Source: Arthrobacter sp. SLBN-83 (lineage in GTDB: Bacteria; Actinomycetota; Actinomycetes; Actinomycetales; Micrococcaceae). From it: a stretch of DNA of 64,000 bases. The notes under the pieces are model-generated. The model ran no database searches, was not told where the DNA came from, and worked only from the letters and a program-made list of their open reading frames with translations. Every line of letters starts with the position of its first letter. The stretch's first letter is position 1. Location: positions 2,728,001 to 2,792,000 of the forward strand of contig NZ_VFMX01000001.1 of NCBI RefSeq assembly GCF_006715285.1, in the 5' to 3' direction. Shown here in pieces: positions 44,725 through 52,987 of this stretch. A program made the position numbers and the translations under genes.

Positions 44725-45627
44725 ATGAGGTCCCAGTTTCCTTTCGGTGGCAGGCATCAGCGCACGGGCAGCCACCTGGAGGCCTGCCAGGAGTGTGCTG
44801 CCACCGTTCGCCGGGAACGCCAGTACCTGGAGCGTCTTCGGGACGCTCCCATACCGCCCGCCAGCGATGACCTGACTGCTCGGCTGCTGGCGCGCACCTC
44901 GGAACTGGCCGCACAGCCGGCAGCGTCCGTGGACCACAGCAGCACTTCCCGCCTGGCCGCCCGGGCCCTCGCACTGACTGCGGGCGGAACAGTGGCGGCT
45001 GCCGGGGTACTGGCCGTAGGGGCATTTACGGCGGCAGGAGATCCCTCGGCCGGCGGGACGGTGGGCACCGAGGCGGCCTTTTCGCATGTCTCCTCGCAGA
45101 CACCGGCGGACGGCAGGACGTTGACCGCGGCGCAGCTTGCAACATTGCGCTCCGAAGGGTGGGCCTGCCCGGAGCTACAGGCCATGGGATTCCACATGGA
45201 ATCGGCCAAGGCGCTGGTTGTTGACGGCCAGCCTGCGGTGGAGCTCTGGCTTACCGACGGCGCGCATCACGCCACCGTTACGGAACAGCATCCCGTCCCC
45301 GCGCAGGCGGCAGCAAACGTTGCCGCTCCCGGAAGTGCGCCGGCAGAAGCCGCCGGAGCCGGGGGGAAAGCGGGTCCGGCGCAGGATTGGGCCACCTCAC
45401 CAAGGGCCGCCACCTACCGCGCGGAAGGCCTCACCATCACCTACCGCTCCGACCTGCCCGCCGCGCAGTCCAATCAGGCCCTGCCCATCCTCAAACGGCT
45501 TGCGGACAGTGCCGCAGAAGGGGTGGCGGCTGCCGTTCCGGACAGCTCCGAGGGGCAGGCGGCCGAGCCGCTGGAGGCACGGCTGGAGCGCGGGTTTGGC
45601 AAGATCGCGGCGCTGTTTACCCAGTGA
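44725..45627 (+). CDS. Zinc-type anti-sigma factor for SigE (RseA/RsrA-like)
   Basis: A 300-residue protein. Near the N terminus is H17-x3-C21-x2-C24 (HLEACQEC), the zinc-associated anti-sigma signature. A single membrane helix follows (LALTAGGTVAAAGVLAVGAF), then an extracytoplasmic Ala-rich domain of about 180 residues. It presumably holds SigE inactive in the cytoplasm and senses the envelope. ATG 44725 is the first start after the sigE stop; longer in-frame readings begin inside sigE. The extracytoplasmic part is longer than in mycobacterial RseA. Confidence 0.85.
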   Translation: MRSQFPFGGRHQRTGSHLEACQECAATVRRERQYLERLRDAPIPPASDDLTARLLARTSELAAQPAASVDHSSTSRLAARALALTAGGTVAAAGVLAVGAFTAAGDPSAGGTVGTEAAFSHVSSQTPADGRTLTAAQLATLRSEGWACPELQAMGFHMESAKALVVDGQPAVELWLTDGAHHATVTEQHPVPAQAAANVAAPGSAPAEAAGAGGKAGPAQDWATSPRAATYRAEGLTITYRSDLPAAQSNQALPILKRLADSAAEGVAAAVPDSSEGQAAEPLEARLERGFGKIAALFTQ

Positions 45628-45696
45628 CGCGAACTGTTGCTCCGTCCGCGGGACGGGAATCGTCACTCGCAGCCCGGAAAGGGTAATCTTCCTAAA

Positions 45697-46101
45697 GTGT
45701 TTGGAATCAACGGCCCGGAGTTCATTCTTCTGCTGATCATTGGCGTGCTGGTGATCGGCCCCCAGCGGCTGCCTGAATATACCCAGAAGCTGGCGAACCT
45801 GGTCAAGGAAGTCCGCCGCATGGCCAACGGCGCGCGCGAGCAGATCAAGGAAGAAGTGGGCATCGACATCGACGATGTCGACTGGAAGAAATACGATCCG
45901 CGCCAGTACGATCCCCGACGCATCATCAAGGAAGCACTGCTCGACGACGACACCAAGCCAGTGAGTGCGGGCGCCCCCGCCGCCGTGGCTGCAGTTTCCG
46001 GCGCAGCGGCAGCAGCCGAGTCAGCTCCTGCGCGGCCCGAAAGGGTAGTGGAGAGGCTGGCCCCGGGCGAGGTTGCCCCGTTCGACACCGAAGCCACCTA
46101 G
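45697..46101 (+). CDS. tatB: Twin-arginine translocase subunit TatB
   Basis: A 134-residue protein: N-terminal membrane helix with the family pattern INGPEFILLLIIGVLVIGP, then the amphipathic helix (LPEYTQKLANLVKEVRRMAN) and a variable Ala-rich tail. It recognises folded twin-arginine substrates together with TatC. The start is GTG 45697, with TAATCT (45684-45689) 7 nt upstream, a leaderless arrangement that makes it independent of the sigE operon. In mycobacteria htrA lies between the anti-sigma gene and tatB; here it does not. Confidence 0.92.
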   Translation: MFGINGPEFILLLIIGVLVIGPQRLPEYTQKLANLVKEVRRMANGAREQIKEEVGIDIDDVDWKKYDPRQYDPRRIIKEALLDDDTKPVSAGAPAAVAAVSGAAAAAESAPARPERVVERLAPGEVAPFDTEAT

Positions 46102-46129
46102 GGCCTGCCTCCTCAGCGGGGCTTACCGC

Positions 46130-47284
46130 TCAGCGGGGCTGCAGCCCCAGCTTCATACCGGCCAGGCCGCGGGGTTTTGCCGCCAACTGCCCTGCAATGG
46201 CCAACAGCGCCGCCGCTCCCGCCGAATCCGGCTTGCCCAGGACGATCGGCACCCCCGAGTCCCCGCCTTCCCGCAACTGGATGTCCAGCGGAATCTGGCC
46301 CAGCAACGGAACGTCCGCCCCTACCGTGGCGCTGAGGCGTTCGGTGAGGACTGCCCCGCCGCCGCTTCCAAACAGTTCCATCCGGCCGCCGTCGGGCATC
46401 TCCAGATAGGACATGTTCTCGATGACGCCCGCGATTTTCTGGCCGGTCTGGGTGGCAATCGCGCCGGCCCGTTCCGCGACATCCGCCGCTGCCGCCTGGG
46501 GTGTGGTGACCACCAGGATTTCGGCCTTGGGCAGCAGTTGGGCCACGGAAATGGCAATGTCACCCGTGCCCGGCGGAAGGTCCAGGAACAGGGCATCGAG
46601 ATCGCCGAAGTAGACGTCGGTGAGGAACTGTTCCAGGGCGCGGTGCAGCATGGGTCCGCGCCAGGCGACCGGCTTGTTGCCGCTGACGAACATGCCGATG
46701 GAGATCACCTTCACCCCATACGCAACCGGGGGAAGGATCATGTCGTCCACCTGGGTGGGTTTTTGCGTGATACCCATCAGCGCAGGGACAGAAAAGCCGT
46801 ACACGTCTGCGTCCACGATGCCCACCCGGAGGCCTTGGGCGGCCAGGGCGCTGGCCAGGTTGACCGTGACGGAGGACTTGCCCACCCCGCCTTTGCCGCT
46901 GGCCACGGCATAGACCTTGGTGAGCGAGCCGGGGTCATTGAACGGGATGCTGCGCTGCCCGCCCGTGCCGCGCAACTTCTCCTTGAGGGCGTCGCGCTGC
47001 GCCTGGTCCATCACCTTCAGTTCGACGTCGACGGCGGTGACGCCGGGGACGGCGGAAAGGGCCCTTTGGGAATCGGCGGTAATGGTGTCCCGAAGTGGGC
47101 AGCCTGCGATGGTGAGCAGGACCGCCACGGTGACTCTGCCGTCGTCGGACACCTGGACGGAATCCACCATGCCCAGCTCGGCGATGGGGCGGCGCAGTTC
47201 GGGGTCGATGACCGTGGCGAGGGCGTCGTTGACGGCCTGGTGCAGCGGGGAGGCGCTTATTGCGGGATCGATGGGGGCGCTCAT
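46130..47284 (-). CDS. mrp: Mrp/ApbC-type Fe-S cluster carrier P-loop protein
   Basis: A 384-residue protein with an N-terminal MIP18-like domain (ALATVIDPELRRPIAELGMV, TIAGCPLRDTI) and a MinD-like ATPase domain with the deviant Walker A ASGKGGVGKSSVTVNLA, DADVYGFSVPALMG and LDLPPGTGDIAI. The C-terminal CxxC that binds the cluster in many Mrp proteins is replaced by SYLEMPDGGRMELFG, as seems usual in actinobacteria. Start ATG 47284 is preferred over longer readings to 47419. It is the last gene of a run with DUF1003 and the MgtE_N/CBS gene. Confidence 0.92.
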   Translation of the reverse strand: MSAPIDPAISASPLHQAVNDALATVIDPELRRPIAELGMVDSVQVSDDGRVTVAVLLTIAGCPLRDTITADSQRALSAVPGVTAVDVELKVMDQAQRDALKEKLRGTGGQRSIPFNDPGSLTKVYAVASGKGGVGKSSVTVNLASALAAQGLRVGIVDADVYGFSVPALMGITQKPTQVDDMILPPVAYGVKVISIGMFVSGNKPVAWRGPMLHRALEQFLTDVYFGDLDALFLDLPPGTGDIAISVAQLLPKAEILVVTTPQAAAADVAERAGAIATQTGQKIAGVIENMSYLEMPDGGRMELFGSGGGAVLTERLSATVGADVPLLGQIPLDIQLREGGDSGVPIVLGKPDSAGAAALLAIAGQLAAKPRGLAGMKLGLQPR

Positions 47285-47342
47285 GGCAGGAGCCTCAGCT
47301 TTCATGCGGTTGCGGGCCGCCGGAGAGTGGACGGGCAGGCGG

Positions 47343-48035
47343 TCATTGGGCAGAGTGGCCGGGTTTGACCCGGGGGATCTGCTGGGTACGCGGGCTGCGC
47401 TGCCGGTCCCGTTGTTCACGCAGTTTGTCTTTGACCTTGTCCCGCGGTGACTCGTGCGAACCCGGGCCGGTCTCCTCGTGGGTGCGCAGCTCCTCCTGGG
47501 CTTCGAGCAGGTCCTCGAGGAGGGAGCGCAGTTCGGCCCGGACGTAGTCGCGGGTGGCTACCTCGCGCAGGGCGATCCGAAGGGAGGCAAGTTCCCGGGT
47601 GAGGTACTCGGTATCGGACAGGTTGCGTTCGGCGCGCTGGCGGTCCTGCTGCAGGGAGACGCGGTCACGGTCATCCTGCCGGTTTTGCGCCAGCAGCAGC
47701 AGGGGCGCTGCGTAGGAGGCCTGCAGCGACAGCATCAGGGTCAGCAGGGTGAAACCAAGGTCCCGGGAGTCGAACTGCCATTCGGTGGGCGCCCATGTGT
47801 TCCAGCCCAGCCAAAAGATACAGAACACCGTCATGTACACCAGGAACTGGGGCGTACCCATGAACCGTGCGAAGGCTTCGGTGGCGTGCCCGAACGCATC
47901 AGGGTCCGGACGGAACGTGGGCAGGATCCGTTGCCTGCCGCTCAGGGGTGTGTCGAGGCTGCCTTTTGATTCCGCTTTGGCCAGGTTCCGCTGGTTGGGG
48001 TTCTTCGGAGCACTGATATCAGCCAATGCGGCCAC
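47343..48035 (-). CDS. DUF1003 membrane protein
   Basis: A 230-residue protein. Two membrane helices (FLVYMTVFCIFWLGWNTW and a segment around FTLLTLMLSLQASYAAPLLLL) are followed by LAQNRQDDRDRVSLQQDRQ, the DUF1003 signature, then a long charged coiled coil and Arg-rich tail. Function unknown; the family is often near divalent-cation genes. It starts with GTG 17 bp inside the end of the upstream MgtE_N/CBS gene, so the two are probably coupled. Confidence 0.9.
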   Translation of the reverse strand: MAALADISAPKNPNQRNLAKAESKGSLDTPLSGRQRILPTFRPDPDAFGHATEAFARFMGTPQFLVYMTVFCIFWLGWNTWAPTEWQFDSRDLGFTLLTLMLSLQASYAAPLLLLAQNRQDDRDRVSLQQDRQRAERNLSDTEYLTRELASLRIALREVATRDYVRAELRSLLEDLLEAQEELRTHEETGPGSHESPRDKVKDKLREQRDRQRSPRTQQIPRVKPGHSAQ

Positions 48036-49302
48036 CGAGCTTTCTTATCGGGGCTTCGCCATCATGGGCGCGCCAGTCGTCCGGCAACAAATGATCCAAT
48101 ACGTCATCAACAGTCACCGCCCCCACAAGCCGGCCGGCGTCGTTGATCACCGGGAGGGAGTTCAGGTTATACGTGGCCAGGGTCCGCGCCACTTCGCTGA
48201 TGTGGGCCTGGTCGGACAACGGCTCCAGGTTCTTGTCCACCAGGTTTCCCAGTGCCTCGAACGGCGGGAAACGCAGCAGCTGCTGGATATGCACCACGCC
48301 CAGGAAGCGGCCGGTAGGCGTTTCCAGCGGCGGCCGGGCAATGAAGATCGACGACGCCAGGGCGGGGGAGAGCTCCTCGCGCCTGACGTGGGCCAGGGCT
48401 TCGGCGACGGTGGCTTCCGGGGGGAGGATCACCGGCACGGGGGTCATCAGGCCGCCGGCCGTGTCCTCGTCATATTCGAGCAGGCGGCGGACGTCCTCGG
48501 CGCCTTCGGGCTCCATCAGCTGGAGCAGTTCCTCGGCCTGGGCGGAGGGGAGCTCGCCGAGGAGGTCGGCGGCGTCGTCCGGGTCCATCTCCTCCAGGAC
48601 GTCGGCTGCGCGCTGGACATCCAGTGCGGAGAGGATCTCCACCTGGTCGTCCTCCGGGAGCTCCTGGAGGACATCGGCCAGGCGTTCGTCCTGCAGTTCG
48701 CTGGCTACCTCGAAGCGGCGCTTGTCGCTCATCTCCTGGAGCGCCTCGGCGAAGTCGGCGGGTTTGAGGTCCTCGTGGTTGGCCACGAACTGGGTGGCGG
48801 CCTGCGGCTCGGTCTTCTGGCCCTGCTGGGCGTCCGCCCAGTCGATGATCAGGGTCTCGTTGCGGCGCAGCCGGCTCAGGGGCGACAGCGAGTGCCCGCG
48901 CCGGACGAAGAGCTTGCTGACGAACCAGTCGCGGGAGCGGTGCTGGTCGATGGCGATGTCTTCGATGGTGGCGTCGCCGCTGCCGTCGCGGAGCGTGACG
49001 CGCCGGTCGAACATCTCGGCCACCACCAGGGTTTCCGCCCCGCGCTGTTCAAACCGGCGCAGGTTGACCAGGCCGGTGCAGATGACCTGGGTCTGGTCGA
49101 TTGAGGTGATGCGGGTCATGGGAACGAAGACGCGCTTCTTACCCGGAACTTCCACCACGATGCCCACCACGTGCGGGGCACCCTGGGTGCCGCGGGACAG
49201 CACAACAACATCGCGCAACCGGCCCAGCCGGTCGCCCAGCGGGTCGAAGACATCGAGGCCCAGAAGGCGCGCCACGAAGACGCGTGTAGGTGTTGTGCTC
49301 AC
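48019..49302 (-). CDS. MgtE intracellular-domain/CBS protein lacking the transporter domain
   Basis: A soluble 427-residue protein. The N-terminal 150 residues contain PRC-barrel-like stretches (LDVFDPLGDRLGRLRDVVVL). The middle has the MgtE N domain: ALQEMSDKRRFEVASELQDE, LQELPEDDQVEILSALDVQR, LEEMDPDDAADLLGELPS. Two CBS motifs follow (LMTPVPVILPPEATVAEALA and YNLNSLPVINDAGRLVGAVT). The five-helix magnesium channel of MgtE is absent. It resembles Rv1232c, also near mrp. The start GTG 49302 is 6 nt after TAGCCT (49309-49314, reverse strand). Confidence 0.88.
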   Translation of the reverse strand: MSTTPTRVFVARLLGLDVFDPLGDRLGRLRDVVVLSRGTQGAPHVVGIVVEVPGKKRVFVPMTRITSIDQTQVICTGLVNLRRFEQRGAETLVVAEMFDRRVTLRDGSGDATIEDIAIDQHRSRDWFVSKLFVRRGHSLSPLSRLRRNETLIIDWADAQQGQKTEPQAATQFVANHEDLKPADFAEALQEMSDKRRFEVASELQDERLADVLQELPEDDQVEILSALDVQRAADVLEEMDPDDAADLLGELPSAQAEELLQLMEPEGAEDVRRLLEYDEDTAGGLMTPVPVILPPEATVAEALAHVRREELSPALASSIFIARPPLETPTGRFLGVVHIQQLLRFPPFEALGNLVDKNLEPLSDQAHISEVARTLATYNLNSLPVINDAGRLVGAVTVDDVLDHLLPDDWRAHDGEAPIRKLGGRIG

Positions 49303-49379
49303 CACTACAGGCTACCGAGTCTGCTCTCTTTTAGCTGAATTTACAGGCAGCACCCACCTTGATGGGCAAGAATGGGGTT

Positions 49380-50351
49380 ATGTCGAACTTATTTGGTGCA
49401 CCCAGGGCCGGCGCCCCGAACGGACCGGACGATGCCCGGGCTGTTCCCACCGGTGACACCGTTGGCTCCTACACCTCCTACCTCGACGCCCAAAAAGCCG
49501 TGGACTACCTGGCGGACCAGCAGTTCCCGGTCCAGATGGTCTCCATTGTCGGCAATGAGCTGAAGATGGTGGAGCGGGTGACCGGGCGGCTGAGCTACCC
49601 CCGGGTGGCACTTTCGGGGGCACTGAGCGGCATGTGGTTCGGTCTGTTCGTGGGGGTCATGCTGTCCTTCTTTGCCCCTTCCCCCGGATACTTTTCGATC
49701 ATGACATCGGTGCTGATGGGCGCCGCCTTCTTCATGCTCTTCGGCATCGTCACCTACGCCATGCAGCGCGGCAAGCGCGACTTCACGTCCACCAGCCAGG
49801 TGGTGGCAACGAACTACGACGTCATCGTGGCCCTCGAAGCCGCCCACGAGGCCCGGCGGCTGCTGCAGCAACTGCCGATGTCCCGTTCCGACGCTGCCTC
49901 CGGCCACGGCCCCTACACGCAAAACGACTACTACAACCAGCCTTACCAGCAGCAGCATCCGCAGCAGCAGGGGCCCGCGCGTCCGGCCGGTTGGAACGAT
50001 CCGTACGGCCAGCGTCCTGCCGGCCCTTCCCACGAGGGATCGGAGCACGGCGCACCGGCCCAGGACGGGCACGCGTATCCGCACGACGGCGGCGAGCAGC
50101 AGGGCAACCAGCAGTATGGCGGCGGCCAGCAGCAGCCCGTGCGTTCGGTCCGCTACCCGGACCTGCCGGACGGCCGCCCGCAGTACGGCGTCCGGCTCCC
50201 GCAGGGTCCCGCCGCGGAGGCCGGGCAGCAAGGCCCGGAACATGGCCCGGAACATGGTGCGGAACAGCAGGACCACCACGGTGGAGCCCATCGGGCGGAA
50301 GAACACTACGGATCCGAGGGCGACCAGCACCACGGCGAACACCGGCAGTAG
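49380..50351 (+). CDS. General stress protein 17M-domain membrane protein with a low-complexity tail
   Basis: A 323-residue protein. Residues about 20-65 (VGSYTSYLDAQKAVDYLADQ) match the YflT/GSP17M fold. Two membrane helices follow (ALSGALSGMWFGLFVGVML and IMTSVLMGAAFFMLFGIVTY), then a tail of about 170 residues rich in Gln, Gly, His, Pro and Tyr, likely disordered. The start ATG 49380 is 6 nt after AAGAAT (49368-49373). It diverges from the MgtE_N/CBS gene across 77 bp. Role unknown. Confidence 0.82.
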   Translation: MSNLFGAPRAGAPNGPDDARAVPTGDTVGSYTSYLDAQKAVDYLADQQFPVQMVSIVGNELKMVERVTGRLSYPRVALSGALSGMWFGLFVGVMLSFFAPSPGYFSIMTSVLMGAAFFMLFGIVTYAMQRGKRDFTSTSQVVATNYDVIVALEAAHEARRLLQQLPMSRSDAASGHGPYTQNDYYNQPYQQQHPQQQGPARPAGWNDPYGQRPAGPSHEGSEHGAPAQDGHAYPHDGGEQQGNQQYGGGQQQPVRSVRYPDLPDGRPQYGVRLPQGPAAEAGQQGPEHGPEHGAEQQDHHGGAHRAEEHYGSEGDQHHGEHRQ

Positions 50352-50392
50352 CAGCCGGGAGGTTTTCAGAGCCTGGCATCAGGATGCATAAA

Positions 50393-50429
50393 GAGCGGGA
50401 CCGCCGGAAAGAATCCGGCGGTCCCGCTC
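50393..50429. terminator. Perfect hairpin between the stress-protein and aminopeptidase genes
   Basis: A 16-bp perfect stem (50393-50408 with 50414-50429) has loop AAGAA, followed by CTTGTT. It is convergently placed and can serve both genes. Confidence 0.8.
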
Positions 50430-50450
50430 CTTGTTAATCGCTGCCCTGAA

Positions 50451-52025
50451 TCAGGCTTCTTCGGTCCGGTAGATCCCGGCCATCCAGTCCTCCACGTCCT
50501 CCGCATTGCGGGGCAGGGCGGCACTGAGGTTGACCGGGCCATCATTGGTCATGAGGATGTCGTCCTCGATCCTGACGCCGATGCCGCGGTACTCCTCCGG
50601 GATCGCCAGGTCTTCCTTCTTGAAGTACAGGCCCGGTTCGATGGTGAACACCATGCCTTCGGTGAGGACGCCGTCGAGATAGAGTTCCCGCTTGGCCTGC
50701 GCGCAGTCGTGCACGTCCAGTCCCAGGTGGTGGCTGGTGCCGTGCGGCATCCAGCGGCGGTGCTGCTGGCCTTCAGGGCTGATCGCTTCCGCTACGGAGA
50801 CGGGCAGGATTCCCCACTCTGCCAGGCGCTCGGCCAGGACGGTGGTGGCCGCGGTGTGGATGTCGCGGAATTTGGTCCCGGGCTGGGCAGCGGCGAAACC
50901 GGCATCGGCTGCATCCAGGACTGCCTGGTACACCTTGCGCTGGATGTCGCTGAAGGTGCCGCTGGCCGGAAGCGTCCGGGTAATGTCCGCGGTGTAGAGC
51001 GAATCGGCCTCGACGCCGGCGTCCAGGAGCAGGAGTTCGCCGGCGTGGATGCGGCCGGTGTTGCGGGTCCAGTGCAGCACCGTGGCGTTGTTGCCGGACG
51101 CTGCGATGGTGTCGTAGCCGAGTTCGTTACCCACCTCGCGGGCCCTGGCGAAGAACGCTCCTTCAACCACGCGTTCGCCGCGGGCATGTGTGAGGGCGCG
51201 CGGCAACGCCTTAACAACCTCTTCGAAGCCCTCCACGGTGGCAGACACCGCGGTCTTCATCTGCTCAATTTCCCACTCGTCCTTCAGCAGGCGCAGTTCG
51301 GAGAGGGCCTCGCTGAGCTTTTCGTCCAAGGCATCCAGGACGCCCAGGTCCAGGTTCTCGGGGTCCCTGGCGGTGTTGTAGCGGGCAGTGTCCACCAGCG
51401 CGTCGATGTTCTCGTCGACCTTACGGACCAGGCGGATGGAGATACCGCCGATTTCGGGGGCGCCCACGTCCTTGGTGATGGCTGTCTCCAGCTGGTCGAT
51501 ATGTGCGGTGGCCAGGCCCAGGCGGGCCTCGAACTCTTCCAGGGTGGGACGGGCCCCGATCCAGAACTCGCCCGAGCGGGAGTCCGCATAGAACTGTTCC
51601 GAGTCCCTGCCGGCCAGCGGCCGGAAGTAGAGCGTGGCGCGGTGGTTCCCGCCGTCGTCGCCTGTTCCCTCTTCCGCCGGTTCCAGAATCAGGACCGCGT
51701 CGGGCTCGTGGTCCAGGCCGAGCCCGGTGAGGTGCGCGAAGCCGGAGTGCGGGCGGAAGCGGTAGTCGCAGTCATTAGACCGGACCTTCAACGGCCCCGC
51801 GGGGATGACCAGGCGTTCGCCTTTGAACAGGGCGGAGATCGCCTTGCGCCGGTTTGCGGCATAGGGGGCGACTGCGTCCAGCTGGGGAAGCTCCTGGTTG
51901 AACGGCGCCCAGTTGCTGGCCATGAAGGCCTTGAAGGCGGTGGAACTGGGCCGCTGGGAGCGGTTGTTGACGCGCTCCTCCAACGGCTGGGAAGCAGAGT
52001 TTTGGGTGTTTTCGGCATCGTTCAC
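50451..52025 (-). CDS. Xaa-Pro aminopeptidase (aminopeptidase P family, M24B)
   Basis: A 524-residue metallopeptidase. The N-terminal AMP_N domain (KAISALFKGERLVIPAGPL, DYRFRPHSGFAHLTGL) is followed by the pita-bread domain. Metal ligands are in LLLLDAGVEADSLYTADITR (two Asp), MPHGTSHHLGLDVHD (His), EGMVFTIEPGLYF (Glu) and GVRIEDDILMT (Glu). It removes N-terminal residues ahead of proline. The start GTG 52025 has GACGAT 6 nt upstream. It is divergent from the PHP-domain gene. Confidence 0.93.
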   Translation of the reverse strand: MNDAENTQNSASQPLEERVNNRSQRPSSTAFKAFMASNWAPFNQELPQLDAVAPYAANRRKAISALFKGERLVIPAGPLKVRSNDCDYRFRPHSGFAHLTGLGLDHEPDAVLILEPAEEGTGDDGGNHRATLYFRPLAGRDSEQFYADSRSGEFWIGARPTLEEFEARLGLATAHIDQLETAITKDVGAPEIGGISIRLVRKVDENIDALVDTARYNTARDPENLDLGVLDALDEKLSEALSELRLLKDEWEIEQMKTAVSATVEGFEEVVKALPRALTHARGERVVEGAFFARAREVGNELGYDTIAASGNNATVLHWTRNTGRIHAGELLLLDAGVEADSLYTADITRTLPASGTFSDIQRKVYQAVLDAADAGFAAAQPGTKFRDIHTAATTVLAERLAEWGILPVSVAEAISPEGQQHRRWMPHGTSHHLGLDVHDCAQAKRELYLDGVLTEGMVFTIEPGLYFKKEDLAIPEEYRGIGVRIEDDILMTNDGPVNLSAALPRNAEDVEDWMAGIYRTEEA

Positions 52026-52105
52026 GGCACCATCGTCTCACCAGCTTCGCGGCTAAGCGAACAGGCCTCCCGGGTCTCTTGTCCCCGGTCCACTACGCTG
52101 GATAA

Positions 52106-52954
52106 GTGAGGATTGACCTGCATGCCCACTCCAACGTCTCCGACGGCACCGAGACCCCTGCCGATGTCATGGCCTCTGCTGCCCGTGCGGGGCTGGACGT
52201 GGTGGCACTGACCGACCATGATTCAACGGCAGGCTGGGCAGAGGCTTCCGCAGCCGCTGCAACGTACGGCGTGGCCCTGGTACCCGGGATGGAGGTGTCC
52301 TGCCGGACGGAGGAGGGCATCAGCGTCCACCTCCTAAGCTACCTGCACGATCCCACCGATCCCGGTCTCCTGGAGGAGATCACCAAGGCCAAGGATTCCC
52401 GCCAGACCAGGGCCGAGCGGATGGTGACCATCCTGGCCGAAGACTATCCACTCACTTGGGACGACGTGATCCACCACGTTGCGCCCGGCGCCACCCTGGG
52501 CCGGCCGCACATCGCGGATGCCCTCGTTGCCGCAGGGGTGGTGGAGGACCGTTCGGAGGCCTTCGCCTCCATCCTCACCTCCCGCTCGCGGTACTTCATT
52601 CCGCACTACGCTCCGGACCCTGCCACCGCCGTCGAACTTGTCCGTGCCGCCGGCGGCGTGCCGGTGTTCGCCCACCCCGTGGCCTCTGCGCGGGGACGGA
52701 TCGTGGGGGAGCGTACGTACCGGGAGATGATCGACGCCGGCCTGGCGGGCCTGGAGATCGACCACCGGGACAACCCGGAGGAGGGCCGCGACTTCCTCCG
52801 CAGGCTTGCGGCCAAGCACGACCTGCTGGTCACCGGTTCCTCCGACTACCACGGAACCGGGAAGCCCAACCTGCTCGGGGAGAACCTCACGGCACCGGAC
52901 ATGCTGGCGCGGATCGAGGAACTCGGCACGGGGGCCGTCGTCGTCCGCCCCTAA
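52106..52954 (+). CDS. PHP-domain metal-dependent phosphoesterase
   Basis: A 282-residue protein of the stand-alone PHP family (like E. coli RNase AM/YciV and the nucleoside 3',5'-bisphosphate phosphatases). Metal motifs: DLHAHSNVSDGTETP, ALTDHDSTAG, GMEVSCRTEEG, GRPHIADALV, VFAHPVAS and GSSDYHGTGK. Likely substrates are pAp or short RNA ends; not fixed by sequence. The start GTG 52106 is 6 nt after TACGCT (52094-52099), predicted leaderless. It is convergent with the DNA methyltransferase gene. Confidence 0.9.
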   Translation: MRIDLHAHSNVSDGTETPADVMASAARAGLDVVALTDHDSTAGWAEASAAAATYGVALVPGMEVSCRTEEGISVHLLSYLHDPTDPGLLEEITKAKDSRQTRAERMVTILAEDYPLTWDDVIHHVAPGATLGRPHIADALVAAGVVEDRSEAFASILTSRSRYFIPHYAPDPATAVELVRAAGGVPVFAHPVASARGRIVGERTYREMIDAGLAGLEIDHRDNPEEGRDFLRRLAAKHDLLVTGSSDYHGTGKPNLLGENLTAPDMLARIEELGTGAVVVRP

Positions 52955-52987
52955 AATGCAGGCCGTCCGCGAAGGGCCGGCCGGAAC

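Noticed and set aside
46073-47368. 431-codon forward frame opposite mrp
   Set aside because: Mrp has intact ATPase motifs on the reverse strand.
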